Source: Hominimerdicola alba
GTDB taxonomy: Bacteria > Bacillota > Clostridia > Oscillospirales > Ruminococcaceae
Length of the DNA: 64,000 nt
Reading direction: 5' to 3'
Assembly (NCBI RefSeq): GCF_900109655.1
Contig: NZ_FOAT01000004.1
Location: forward strand, 1 to 64,000
Made by a program: the position numbers and the translations under genes. Under the pieces are notes generated by a model, which worked only from the letters and a program-made list of their open reading frames with translations, was not told where the DNA came from and did no database searches. The stretch's first letter is position 1; every line of letters starts with the position of its first letter. This document shows, piece after piece, positions 7,997 to 16,017 of the stretch.

Positions 7997-10025
7997 AGTT
8001 ATCTCCCTTTATGTCGTCGGGTATCAGCCTGATTATTTCCTTGAATGGCATACATATATCATCGCATTCCTGAGCACGGTGGTTCCTGAGTATCATTTCC
8101 GCCGCATTTTTCATTGCAGGGAAACTGCTTCGTGTCAGCTGATTTGCGTATATGACTATGTTCACGCCCCGCGCTTTGAACTCTTCCTCGGTGACGGAAT
8201 CAAAAGCCGTAGGCACCACGACTATCGGAGTATCATCGTCCTGCGCCCTGAATCTTTCCACAAACTCAAAAACTTCCGAGGGGTCTTTCTTTCGGCTGTG
8301 TATCATTATGGCATCTGCACCTGCTTCGGTATAGGCAAAAGCCCTTTCCAAAGCGTCCTCATTTCCTTTTTCAAGGATAAGGCTCTCGATGCGGGCGCAT
8401 ATCATGAAATCGGCTGTATTCTGCGCACGCTTGCCCGCGCTTATCTTCCCGCAGAAATCCTTGATATCCGCCTGAGTCTGTACGACCTCATTGCCGAAAA
8501 GGCTGTTCTTTTTAAGACCCGTCTTGTCCTCGATAATGACCATTGAAACACCCATGCGTTCAAGGGTGCGGACGGTATACACGAAATGCTCCGTAAGACC
8601 ACCTGTGTCACCGTCGAATATTATGGGCTTGGTAGTTACTTCCATTATCTCATCGACCGTCCGATAACGGCTGGTCATATCCACAAGCTCGATATCGGGC
8701 TTGCCCCTTGCGGTAGAATCGCAGAGAGAGCTTATCCACATGGCATCGAACTGTCTTGCGCCGCCGTTTTCGCAAACCACTGTCTTTTCGGCTATTAGCC
8801 CTGTTAGTCCGCTATGTGCCTCTATTGCGGTCACAAGACCTTTGATGGAAAGCATCTTTTTCAGACGGCTTCGCCTTATGCTTGGTGTAGAAAGTTCAGC
8901 CAGAGAACGGCGCTCGATCTCGATATATTTTTCATCATAGGCGTAGGGGTACTCTACCAGTCTGCCGCCGTATTCTTTCAGCAGGACGAGAGTTTCCTCG
9001 CGGACTGTACGCTGTACGCCTTTTCGCCAGTCGTCGCCGTGTACAACTATATCGGGGCGCAGACGCATGATATTCTCCCTGTATGAAAGGTCCCGCTGAC
9101 CTACCACACGGGATACTCCGCTGATGTTCTCAAACATTGTCTTGCGCTCTTCGTATGGCAGAAGCGGGAAACGCTTATAGCCCGCAACAGCTTCATCCGA
9201 AAGCACACCTATGGTCAGCCTGCCAAGATTTGAAGCTTTTTTTATGATAGCGATATGACCGCTGTGTATAACATCGGTGGAGAAGCACATATAAACGCTT
9301 CTGCGATTTATACTATCCAGTTTTCGGGACACTTCTTCAAGATCATCGGCGTTGTCTATCTCACTGCAAAGAAGTTCGCCAACATCAAGAGGACGTATAT
9401 CACATTTATCCGTGACTTCATTCAGAGCTTTCTCAGCGTAACAGGTGCGCTTTTCAGCAATACCGCTTTCGCAGTAGGCGATGATATTTTCAAGCCATGT
9501 GCAGAAGTCTTTCTTCGTCAGCTTATAGAGTGGCTGTGCAGCCGCGGCATTATCAAAAAACTCAATGCCGACCTTGCTTATCTTTCCGTTTTCAATGACG
9601 GCTTTGAAGTCCTTTTCGGGCAGTGGTGAAGAACGTGACACCGTCATGCAGCTGCCCTCATGGGCGATGACATCATCGAGAACAAGGCTGTCAAAGACCA
9701 GGTCGCCGTGCATCAGGATAATATCGTCATCGAGAAGTTCCCGTGCAAGGTAGATCGACCATATATAATTAGTGGTATCATAGTCGCGGTTTTCTGCAAA
9801 GGTGATATCAATGGGCATATCGAGAGTGCGGACGTGATCTTCAAGCACTTCGCTGAGATATCCTGTGGTTATCACCACTCTTTTCAGCCCTGCGGAATAA
9901 GCAAGTTTCAGCTGTCGGCTGAGGATAGTTTCGTTCGCTGATATCTCGGTCATGCATTTGGGGTGACTGTCGGTGATGTCACCCATTCGCGAACCTCTGC
10001 CCGAATCAAGTATAAGAAGTGTCAT
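7986..10025 (-). CDS. aepX: Three-domain PEP mutase / nucleotidyltransferase fusion
   Basis: The 679-residue protein joins three enzymes of phosphonate metabolism. Residues 1-230 are a sugar/alcohol nucleotidyltransferase domain with the SGRGSRMG loop and HPKCM. Residues 240-370 are a second cytidylyltransferase-like domain with STDVIHSGH and a VHGDDWRKG segment. Residues 395-679 are phosphoenolpyruvate mutase, with DGDTGG metal-binding aspartates and EDKTGLKKNS. The mutase converts PEP to phosphonopyruvate, which the overlapping downstream aepY product decarboxylates. The nucleotidyltransferases presumably activate a phosphonate (for example as a CMP derivative) for transfer to glycan or lipid; this last step is inferred. 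GGAGAG precedes the ATG. Confidence 0.9.
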   Translation of the reverse strand: MTLLILDSGRGSRMGDITDSHPKCMTEISANETILSRQLKLAYSAGLKRVVITTGYLSEVLEDHVRTLDMPIDITFAENRDYDTTNYIWSIYLARELLDDDIILMHGDLVFDSLVLDDVIAHEGSCMTVSRSSPLPEKDFKAVIENGKISKVGIEFFDNAAAAQPLYKLTKKDFCTWLENIIAYCESGIAEKRTCYAEKALNEVTDKCDIRPLDVGELLCSEIDNADDLEEVSRKLDSINRRSVYMCFSTDVIHSGHIAIIKKASNLGRLTIGVLSDEAVAGYKRFPLLPYEERKTMFENISGVSRVVGQRDLSYRENIMRLRPDIVVHGDDWRKGVQRTVREETLVLLKEYGGRLVEYPYAYDEKYIEIERRSLAELSTPSIRRSRLKKMLSIKGLVTAIEAHSGLTGLIAEKTVVCENGGARQFDAMWISSLCDSTARGKPDIELVDMTSRYRTVDEIMEVTTKPIIFDGDTGGLTEHFVYTVRTLERMGVSMVIIEDKTGLKKNSLFGNEVVQTQADIKDFCGKISAGKRAQNTADFMICARIESLILEKGNEDALERAFAYTEAGADAIMIHSRKKDPSEVFEFVERFRAQDDDTPIVVVPTAFDSVTEEEFKARGVNIVIYANQLTRSSFPAMKNAAEMILRNHRAQECDDICMPFKEIIRLIPDDIKGDNYGR

Positions 10026-10039
10026 ATTTTCTCTCCGTC

Positions 10040-10234
10040 TTATTTTGCAAACTCTGCTATATCTTCATCGGATATTTCTGCACCTATATCCCAGCCCCGT
10101 TTGTAGGCGGTCATATCTGGTACTTTCACTTTTCTGCCGTCATCGAGGACGAGTGTTACCATGGGTTCTTCGCCCTCTGCAAATCCTTCACAGCCGTTAT
10201 CGGGTTCGATGAGGTCGGTTATTTTATGCATCAT
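10040..10234 (-). CDS. Small acidic hypothetical protein upstream of aepX
   Basis: A 64-residue acidic protein with no membrane segment. It contains VTLVLDDGRKVKVPD, which looks like a small beta hairpin, then AYKRGWDIGAEIS. GGGAGAG lies 7-9 bases before the double ATG at 10234, and its stop codon is 14 bp ahead of the aepX start, so it is probably the first gene of the aepX-aepY operon. I do not recognise the family. Confidence 0.6.
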   Translation of the reverse strand: MMHKITDLIEPDNGCEGFAEGEEPMVTLVLDDGRKVKVPDMTAYKRGWDIGAEISDEDIAEFAK

Positions 10235-10379
10235 TTGTTATCTCTCCCTTATTTTAAAGTTGGTATTCTGCTTCGGTTGAGTTATGGTGTCTTGTGCCGA
10301 ATTGAGGTTGTTCATATCTTCTACATTATCATAGCATAATTTGTTTTAAAAATCAAGGGCGGACGTGGACGGAGATATT

Positions 10380-10760
10380 CCGAGAGTGAGTTAAAAATCA
10401 TGCTAAGCTAGTTGGGATAGTCGGATGTTTGCTATTGGCGGTAGTTTGCGAGTTTTTCGCCCCTCGTTCCTCGGGTCGAGAAATCAACTAACAGCGACTG
10501 CGTCGGCTGTGGCTATCGCCGTTGATTTCGGGCGCGGCAATATATTTACGCAGAAAGAAAGAGCGTGGACGTTTGTATTGTCCACGCTCTGAAATTTTTT
10601 TGCCGCGCCCTATTTGGTCGTCAGTACGCTTTTCTATTTATTGCCTTGTTGCCGCGTCGCTTTTGTGCCTTGACCGAAGGGCTCTGCCCTTAACAGTCAG
10701 CTTTGCTGACTGTGGCTCCCGCAAGCCTTTCGCAAAAGGCTTGAGCCAAAGCTCTCTTCC
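10380..10760 (+). repeat. Dispersed repeat, copy 1
   Basis: About 380 bp of non-coding sequence shared in pieces with 13868-14260 and, inverted, with 18105-18430. Shared blocks are GGGATAGTCGGAT, the CCCCTCGTTCCTCGG segment, ACAGCGACTGCGTCGGCTGT, GCGCGGCAATATATTTACGC, the AGAGCGTGGAC hairpin and a GGGCTCTGCCC palindrome block ending AGCCAAAGCTCT. It lies between the aepX operon and the CDF transporter gene, near both transcript ends. Confidence 0.75.
10560..10600 (+). terminator. Terminator hairpin inside repeat copy 1
   Basis: AGAGCGTGGAC (10560-10570) pairs with GTCCACGCTCT (10580-10590), and a run of T follows at 10595-10600. The same hairpin appears in the other repeat copies. On the minus strand it could end the CDF operon. 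Confidence 0.6.
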
Positions 10761-10781
10761 TTGGCAGTTTCCACAAGTTTA

Positions 10782-11906
10782 CTATTCTTCCGAAAAATCC
10801 GTATCAAGCGCTATCTGGAGTTTATGGTCAGGGAAAGCTTCTTTCACATCTGCAATTATCTGCTTATAAACTTCCCTGCGGTCGGGTGCATCAAAACTTA
10901 CCACCACATCAAAGCGGATAGTATTTATCTCTTTAGTAAGGTAGAAACCGTGCATTTGCAGTACGTGTTCGCGGGCAAAAACTATCTCGCGGACTTTCTC
11001 TTCCACCGCTTTTGATTCTTCGTCCTTTGTATTTATTGAATACACGCCAACTGCAGTAAGTACGACCCTATGAGCGGTATATACAGCAAGCTGTATCTCC
11101 CTGATAAGTCTGTCTATCCTATCAGCCGAGAAAGTATCGGGAACTTCGATATGGATAGATCCGTTCCATGCGTCCGGTCCGTAGTTATTCAGCACAAGGT
11201 CATAAGCGCCCTGAACGCCCTCGATATCGGTGACGGTCTGTTTGATGCTCTTGGCGAGTTCGGGATCACTGCGCTCGCCAAGTATCTGAGAGATAGTATC
11301 TTTCAGCATTTCAAATCCCGATTTTATGATAACGAGTGATATCACAGCACCAAGCCATGCTTCCAGAGAAAGACCTGTGGTCATGAAGATTATGGCTGCC
11401 ACCAGAGTTGATGCGGATATGACAGAATCGAGGGTAGCGTCTTCGCCCGAGTTTACCAGAGAATCGGAGTTGACTTTTTCACCCACACTTTTTGCATATC
11501 TGCCGAGGACTATCTTCACGATGACGGCAACGCCAACTATTATCAGAGAGACAACCGAATAATCTGGGGTGGCGGGCTTGAATATCTTCTTGACGGATTC
11601 CACAAATGAGGTGATACCTGCGTAGAGGACTATCACCGAGATCACCATAGCGCTGAGATATTCTATCCTGCCGTAGCCGAATGGGTGTTTTTTATCGGGC
11701 TGACGGCCTGCAAGCTTAGTGCCGATAATGGTTATCAGCGAACTGCCAGCATCGGAGATATTGTTTACGGCATCGAGAACGATAGCGATCGAGTGGGTCA
11801 GAACACCTATCACGGCTTTAAAAGCGGCAAGGAAGACGTTTGCGACTATTCCTGTGATGCTTGTACGGATTATTATCTTACTTCGATTTTCAGTATCTTG
11901 CTGCAT
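10782..11906 (-). CDS. Cation diffusion facilitator (CDF) metal transporter
   Basis: The 374-residue protein is a membrane metal/proton antiporter of the CDF family, expected to export divalent ions such as Zn, Mn or Fe. Six hydrophobic helices span about residues 12-215. The metal sites are visible as VLDAVNNISD in helix 2 and NSGEDATLDS in helix 5. HPFGYGR lies between helices 2 and 3. The C-terminal cytosolic domain (215-374) is longer than in short members. The DAVNN form of the site suggests Mn or Fe rather than Zn, which is inference. It is the last gene of the OhrR-radical SAM operon, 24 bp after the 49-aa peptide gene. Confidence 0.85.
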   Translation of the reverse strand: MQQDTENRSKIIIRTSITGIVANVFLAAFKAVIGVLTHSIAIVLDAVNNISDAGSSLITIIGTKLAGRQPDKKHPFGYGRIEYLSAMVISVIVLYAGITSFVESVKKIFKPATPDYSVVSLIIVGVAVIVKIVLGRYAKSVGEKVNSDSLVNSGEDATLDSVISASTLVAAIIFMTTGLSLEAWLGAVISLVIIKSGFEMLKDTISQILGERSDPELAKSIKQTVTDIEGVQGAYDLVLNNYGPDAWNGSIHIEVPDTFSADRIDRLIREIQLAVYTAHRVVLTAVGVYSINTKDEESKAVEEKVREIVFAREHVLQMHGFYLTKEINTIRFDVVVSFDAPDRREVYKQIIADVKEAFPDHKLQIALDTDFSEE

Positions 11907-11930
11907 TATGCTTACGACCTTTCTCAGGAG

Positions 11931-12080
11931 TTAACTCCTTTTATTTTTGCACCAGAAATGCCACTTGGGTGCAGGGGGCATAGGTTCATGCCTGATAAGT
12001 GCTTTGATCACGCGGCGGTGAGTAAAACAGCAGCATCCGAGAGCTGCAAGAACAACTAACAGAATAACAATACCTTTCAT
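11931..12080 (-). CDS. 49-residue cysteine-bearing membrane peptide
   Basis: This frame starts MKGIVILLVVLAALGCCCF, a single hydrophobic helix ending in three adjacent cysteines, and then has a basic segment and the tail PAPKWHFWCKNKRS with a fourth cysteine. GGAG lies 9 bases before the ATG at 12080. It fills the space between the radical SAM gene (28 bp upstream) and the CDF transporter (24 bp downstream) on the same strand, which supports its being real. I do not recognise a family. It could be a small transporter partner, or less likely a substrate of the radical SAM enzyme. Confidence 0.6.
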   Translation of the reverse strand: MKGIVILLVVLAALGCCCFTHRRVIKALIRHEPMPPAPKWHFWCKNKRS

Positions 12081-12108
12081 GGTCATTTTCTCCTTATGAT
12101 TTTACATA

Positions 12109-13200
12109 TCAAGCGTTTATGAGCTGTTCTACCAGCTCACGTTTTTCATAGAGAATACATCCGCCCTCGTGGTCTTCCAGCAGATAGCCTTCGTCCCTGA
12201 GTTTCATGAAAAGCGGAGAGTTCATGGCTTCCCGCAGAGAAGAATCCCTGACATTGATATCGGAATATGGTGAGAACGGACAAGGTTCTGCGCCGCCGTG
12301 GGAATTGATATGGAAGAAACCTCTGCCTGCGGCTACACAGCCGCCCGAGCTTTTTTCGTCCCCGGGGAATGATATATATACCATCTCGGGGTGAGTTTCT
12401 CTGAGACGCTTTATCTCAGCCTGCATGAATTCGCGCTCTGCATCACCGGGAGCGAGTTCTTTGCTTTCAGCGGTGACGGGAACGTACTCCACAAAGATAA
12501 CTGCTTTACATCCGCGCTCCGAGAGACTGCCAAGAAATTCCTGCGAGGTCACTTCTTTATAATTCTTTGTGGTGACTGTAACGGAAGCACCGAATATAAG
12601 TCCGCGCTTTTTTATCTCGTCCATATTGGAAATGAGCTTATCGTAGATGCCTTTGCCGCGCCGTTCATCGGTACGCTGACGGTCGCCCTCGATACTCATT
12701 ATCGGAATGAGATTTCGGCAGTTGAAAAAAAGTTCGAGATACCTTTCATCAAGGTAGGTGCCATTGGTAAATATAGGGAAAAGGATATTCTGCTTTTTTC
12801 CTGCGGCTTCGATAACTCCGCGCCTTAGCATGGGCTCGCCGCCCGCTAATAGAATGAAGCTGATACCCAGATCTTCGGCTTCATCGAAAACGTTCTGCCA
12901 TTCCTCATCAGAGAGCTGTTTTATAGGCTCTGAATCCACAGTGGCGTGGTTACAACGTGAGTAGCATCCTTCGCAGTGAAGATTGCAGCTGCTGGTGATG
13001 CTGGCGATGATGAAAGGCGGGATATGCTCGCCGTTATCCTCAGCTTTGCGGCGCTTTTTGGAAGCTGCTCGGCTGGCGGCAGCAAATTTCAGCATGAACG
13101 CGCTTTCCTTAGGGTTTTTGAGTGTGGCTTTTACCGCTTCGGTAACGATACGTTCAACGCCTGCGGTAAGATAATTCTGTAGATCAAATTCTTCGTGCAT
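12109..13200 (-). CDS. Radical SAM protein with SPASM-like C-terminus
   Basis: A 363-residue cytosolic iron-sulfur enzyme. The radical SAM cluster motif CNLHCEGC (CxxxCxxC) is near residue 80, preceded by ITSS and followed by LAGGEPML, the SAM-binding GGE motif. The C-terminal third has further cysteines (GGCVAAGRG, EPCPFSP and GGCILYEK), which fits an auxiliary-cluster SPASM or twitch domain. The start was set at 13200 because AAAGAGGTGATCACT precedes it; the upstream frame runs through an inverted repeat. It lies downstream of an OhrR-type regulator and upstream of a cysteine-rich small peptide. The substrate is unknown; peptide or protein modification is one option. Confidence 0.82.
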   Translation of the reverse strand: MHEEFDLQNYLTAGVERIVTEAVKATLKNPKESAFMLKFAAASRAASKKRRKAEDNGEHIPPFIIASITSSCNLHCEGCYSRCNHATVDSEPIKQLSDEEWQNVFDEAEDLGISFILLAGGEPMLRRGVIEAAGKKQNILFPIFTNGTYLDERYLELFFNCRNLIPIMSIEGDRQRTDERRGKGIYDKLISNMDEIKKRGLIFGASVTVTTKNYKEVTSQEFLGSLSERGCKAVIFVEYVPVTAESKELAPGDAEREFMQAEIKRLRETHPEMVYISFPGDEKSSGGCVAAGRGFFHINSHGGAEPCPFSPYSDINVRDSSLREAMNSPLFMKLRDEGYLLEDHEGGCILYEKRELVEQLINA

Positions 13201-13229
13201 AGTGATCACCTCTTTGATGATGGTAACGT

Positions 13230-13331
13230 TATAGTAAACGACATCAGAAATTGAACTTTGAGAACGAGTAAAAGTTCGATTTATGCTTTTGCGAAGTTCG
13301 CAAAATAGCAATTTCAATGTCGTTTACTATA
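13230..13331 (-). repeat. 102-bp imperfect inverted repeat (MITE-like or operator hairpin)
   Basis: The ends TATAGTAAACGACAT and ATGTCGTTTACTATA are inverted copies, and pairing continues inwards with GAAATTG / CAATTTC. Inside lies a perfect palindrome TTTTGCGAA-G-TTCGCAAAA (13287-13305) and a GAACTTT / AAAGTTC pair. It fills the ohrR-radical SAM gap, and its right arm covers the ohrR stop codon. The whole could fold as one long RNA hairpin, be a TA-flanked miniature element, or carry an operator. Confidence 0.7.
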
Positions 13332-13770
13332 GACGGTTTGTATTATTGAGGAGTTCGTATAACAGTTCCCGAAGCTGAATTGCTTTTTCAGGTGAAAGAT
13401 CAACGCAATTACCCACCTGTGACGGGATATCCTTTGCCTGTTGCTGAAGTTTTCTGCCCTTATCGGTGAGAGTGACGATGAATGAGCGTTCATCCATGGT
13501 GCTTTGATGTTTTTCGATATAGCCCTGCTGACGGAGTTTTTTCAGTATCGGAGAGAGTGTGCCACTATCAAGCATCAGGCGGTTACATATCTCACCGACG
13601 GTAAGACCGTCTTTTTCCCACATTACCAGGAAGAAGATATACTGGGTATATGTCAGCCCAAGGGGTTTAAGGTACGGAGTATAGAGTGAGGTTATGACCC
13701 TTGAAGCGGCATATAACGGGAAACATAGCTGGTTATCCAGCTTCATCATTTCGCGGTAATCGGTATCCAT
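13327..13770 (-). CDS. ohrR: OhrR-like MarR family peroxide-sensing repressor
   Basis: The 147-residue winged-helix regulator has the segment LDNQLCFPLYAASR near the N-terminus, which matches the redox-sensing cysteine region of OhrR. A central LMLDSGTLSPILKKL recognition helix and DERSFIVTLT wing follow. In OhrR proteins oxidation of that cysteine by organic peroxides releases DNA. The start at 13770 is preceded by GGGGAGTG. It heads a minus-strand operon with a radical SAM gene, a small membrane peptide and a CDF transporter; no ohr peroxidase is present here. Control of the downstream genes by thiol oxidation is inferred. Confidence 0.82.
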   Translation of the reverse strand: MDTDYREMMKLDNQLCFPLYAASRVITSLYTPYLKPLGLTYTQYIFFLVMWEKDGLTVGEICNRLMLDSGTLSPILKKLRQQGYIEKHQSTMDERSFIVTLTDKGRKLQQQAKDIPSQVGNCVDLSPEKAIQLRELLYELLNNTNRL

Positions 13771-13808
13771 GATATCACTCCCCTCCGACATTGTTTGTGT
13801 ACAAATAT

Positions 13809-13837
13809 ATTTTATCACACATATTTCATTTTGTCAA
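13809..13837 (-). promoter_or_regulatory. Promoter of the ohrR operon
   Basis: Minus strand TTGACA (13832-13837) and TAAAAT (13809-13814) with a 17-bp spacer. Just downstream at about 13791-13808 is the near-palindrome TTTGTACACAAA, placed where an autoregulatory OhrR operator would sit. Confidence 0.7.
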
Positions 13838-13867
13838 GAGGAAAATGAAAGTTCATAGAAAAATAAT

Positions 13868-14260
13868 TTTTTAGTTATGAGTATTGGGAAAGCTGGATCT
13901 GTTGGGATAGTCGGATATTTGCTGTTAGTCGTTAGTTTGCGAGATTTCGCCCCTCGTTCCTCGGGTCGAGCTGTCAAATAACAGCGACTGCGTCGGCTGT
14001 GGCTTCGCTGTTTGACAGCGGGCGCGGCAATATATTTACGCAGAAAGAGCGTGGACGTTTGTATTGTCCACGCTCTGAAAAATTTTTGCCGCGCCTTTTT
14101 GAAAAGGTCGGTAGTTCTTTGTTCTCTTATAGTTTGCTTTGCATTTTGGCTTTGCACCTTGGTGATTGAGGGCTCTGCCCTCAAACTCACGCAAGCCTTT
14201 CGCGAAAGGCTTGCGCCAAAGCTCTATTCGCGGCTTCGTCTGTTTTGGTCGATAATTTGT
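13868..14260 (+). repeat. Dispersed repeat, copy 2
   Basis: Shares with copy 1 (10380-10760) the GGGATAGTCGGAT start, the CCCCTCGTTCCTCGG block, the ACAGCGACTGCGTCGGCTGT block, the GCGCGGCAATATATTTACGC block, the AGAGCGTGGAC terminator hairpin (14046-14076 region) and the GGGCTCTGCCC / AAGCCTTTCGCGAAAGGCTT tail. It is non-coding and lies between the ohrR promoter and the fluoride riboswitch. Confidence 0.75.
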
Positions 14261-14295
14261 TGCCGCGTTCGGTATCCTCTTTGTTGCCGCCGCAC

Positions 14296-14324
14296 TTGAC
14301 AAAACTATCTCGATATGGTATATT
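14296..14324 (+). promoter_or_regulatory. Promoter of the riboswitch-antiporter transcript
   Basis: TTGACA (14296-14301), 17-bp spacer, TATATT (14319-14324). Transcription would start near 14331, about 15 bases before the riboswitch. Confidence 0.7.
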
Positions 14325-14345
14325 TATTGTGTCAAAAAAATATTT

Positions 14346-14438
14346 TCGGGAATGATGATCTCCCAAGGTTTTTACCTGAACCGCTTATTCCAAGCTGATG
14401 ACGTCTGCCTTACGCAGATGCTGTCGGCTTTTTTATTT
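14346..14438 (+). promoter_or_regulatory. Fluoride riboswitch (crcB motif) with terminator
   Basis: The RNA reads GGGAAUGAUGAUCUCCC at 14348-14364, then GAACCGC at 14378-14384 and AAGCUGAUGACGUCUGCC at 14392-14409. This is the conserved layout of the crcB motif: a first stem-loop, AACCGC, then GCUGAUG followed by the pseudoknot strand. CGUC can pair with GAUG of the first loop. The 3' part, AGCTGATGACGTCTGC, can instead pair with GCAGATGCTGTCGGCT (14415-14430) followed by TTTTTTATTTT, an overlapping intrinsic terminator. Fluoride binding would therefore turn on the antiporter gene 18 bp downstream. Known riboswitches of this class control fluoride exporters and some cation/proton antiporters. 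Confidence 0.82.
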
Positions 14439-14455
14439 TGTTCGGAGGTGTATTT

Positions 14456-15661
14456 ATGCTTTTCTCATTTGCTGTGATATTTCTTGTCGGGCTCGGAGCA
14501 GGAGCGCTTTTTCAGGCGATGAAGCTCCCACGGGTCATCGGTATGCTGGCAGCTGGGATAATTGTGGGTCCATTTGCTTTGGGTTTACTGGATGACAAGG
14601 TGATGTCAATATCGGCTGAACTTCGGCAAACGGCTCTCATCATAATACTTATAAAAGCTGGTCTGGCGCTGGAGCTTTCAGACTTGAAAAAAGTCGGGCG
14701 GGCGGCGGTGCTGATGAGTTTTATGCCTGCTTGTTTTGAGATGGCGGGGTACATGGTATTTGCGCCGTTATTGTTGGGGACTTCGTTGATAGAATCGGCT
14801 TTGATGGGTGCTGTGCTGAGTGCTGTCTCCCCTGCGGTTGTTGTGCCGCGAATGGTGGCGCTGATCGAAAAGAAACGGGGTACGGAAAATGGTGTTCCGC
14901 AGATGATACTGGCGGGAGCTTCCTGTGATGATGTATTCGTACTGGTTCTGTTTTCGACTTTTCTGACCATGGCGCAGGGTGGAAAAGCTGAGCTTTCGGG
15001 ACTTATGAACATTCCAATTTCCATAGTTCTGGGGCTGATACTCGGCGGGATATCGGGGTATCTGGTATTCGGGTTATTTGATTTTTCAATCAGGCGTGGG
15101 AAGAAAATCCGCAGCAGTGTGAAGCTGATAATAATGCTTTCGGCGGCATTCCTACTGATGACTTTGGAGAGTTCGGTGAAACCTTACGTTGCAATTTCGG
15201 GATTACTGGCTATAATCGCTATGGCTTGCGTGATAAAAAAGAAGAGTGAGGTTTCGGACGCAAAGGGACTTTCTGATAAATTCGGTAAAGCCTGGATAGC
15301 CGCAGAAGTGATACTGTTCGTGATGGTTGGCGCGGCTGTGGACATTCGTTACACCATTTCAGCAGGATTATCTGCGGCAGTAATGATATTTATTGCGCTG
15401 GCATTCCGCGCGGTGGGAGTTTTTATCTGCACGCTGGGTACAAAGCTGGATTTCAAGGAACGGTTATTCTGCGTGGTAGCTTATCTGCCAAAGGCGACTG
15501 TACAGGCGGCGATAGGTTCTGTACCACTGGCAGCGGGGCTTGCCTGTGGTAAGACTGTGCTTTCGGTTGCTGTACTGGGGATAATCCTGACTGCACCACT
15601 GGGTGCGATCGGTATTGATATGAGTTGTGAGAAACTGCTTTCGGACGACCGAAAAACTTGA
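14456..15661 (+). CDS. Cation/proton antiporter (CPA family) under a fluoride riboswitch
   Basis: A 401-residue integral membrane protein with about 12 hydrophobic segments and the pattern of the CPA1/CPA2 sodium/proton exchanger superfamily. Diagnostic parts are LPRVIGMLAAGIIVGP in helix 2-3, GAVLSAVSPAVVVPRM and GASCDDVFVLVLF, which carries the Asp-Asp of the ion site. There is no RCK or TrkA-N domain at the C-terminus. GGAGGTG lies 8 bases before the ATG at 14456. The upstream fluoride riboswitch implies it serves in fluoride toxicity relief, perhaps by adjusting cytoplasmic pH or cation balance; direct fluoride transport is not established. Confidence 0.87.
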   Translation: MLFSFAVIFLVGLGAGALFQAMKLPRVIGMLAAGIIVGPFALGLLDDKVMSISAELRQTALIIILIKAGLALELSDLKKVGRAAVLMSFMPACFEMAGYMVFAPLLLGTSLIESALMGAVLSAVSPAVVVPRMVALIEKKRGTENGVPQMILAGASCDDVFVLVLFSTFLTMAQGGKAELSGLMNIPISIVLGLILGGISGYLVFGLFDFSIRRGKKIRSSVKLIIMLSAAFLLMTLESSVKPYVAISGLLAIIAMACVIKKKSEVSDAKGLSDKFGKAWIAAEVILFVMVGAAVDIRYTISAGLSAAVMIFIALAFRAVGVFICTLGTKLDFKERLFCVVAYLPKATVQAAIGSVPLAAGLACGKTVLSVAVLGIILTAPLGAIGIDMSCEKLLSDDRKT

Positions 15662-16017
15662 AATATGTAAAACTGACTAAAAAGTCGGTGATGTTTGATG
15701 CTTTCGGGGCGGTGTCAGGCATGAAAAAGCCTTTGCCGACGGGCGCTGTCATAACAGATCGGACTTGCTAAAATCTGTTTGAATGTGATGAAAATTCGTG
15801 AAATAAAGTCAAAAAGACACGTTTCTGACTCAAATGTAAAATATCTGTTTTAAATTTTGTTCATAATCACGAAAACTTTTTTCGATAATGCTATTGCTAT
15901 TTTGACTAAAATAATATATAATTATGTTATGCGATTGAGGTTTTTGTGTATATTCACCATCACGAAAATTTCCGCTGAAAATATAAAGACGAAAGTCACA
16001 GATAGGAGCGAATCACA
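15662..16017 (+). other. Intergenic region with the EF-G-like gene promoter
   Basis: No gene is seen. The left part contains GC-rich imperfect hairpins around 15705-15750 that may end the antiporter transcript. The promoter at 15894-15922 and the ribosome binding site at 16004-16010 serve the next gene, leaving a leader of about 90 bases. Confidence 0.5.
15894..15922 (+). promoter_or_regulatory. Promoter of the EF-G-like gene
   Basis: TTGCTA (15894-15899), 17-bp spacer, TATAAT (15917-15922). The -10 box is perfect and the -35 box is weaker. Confidence 0.6.
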
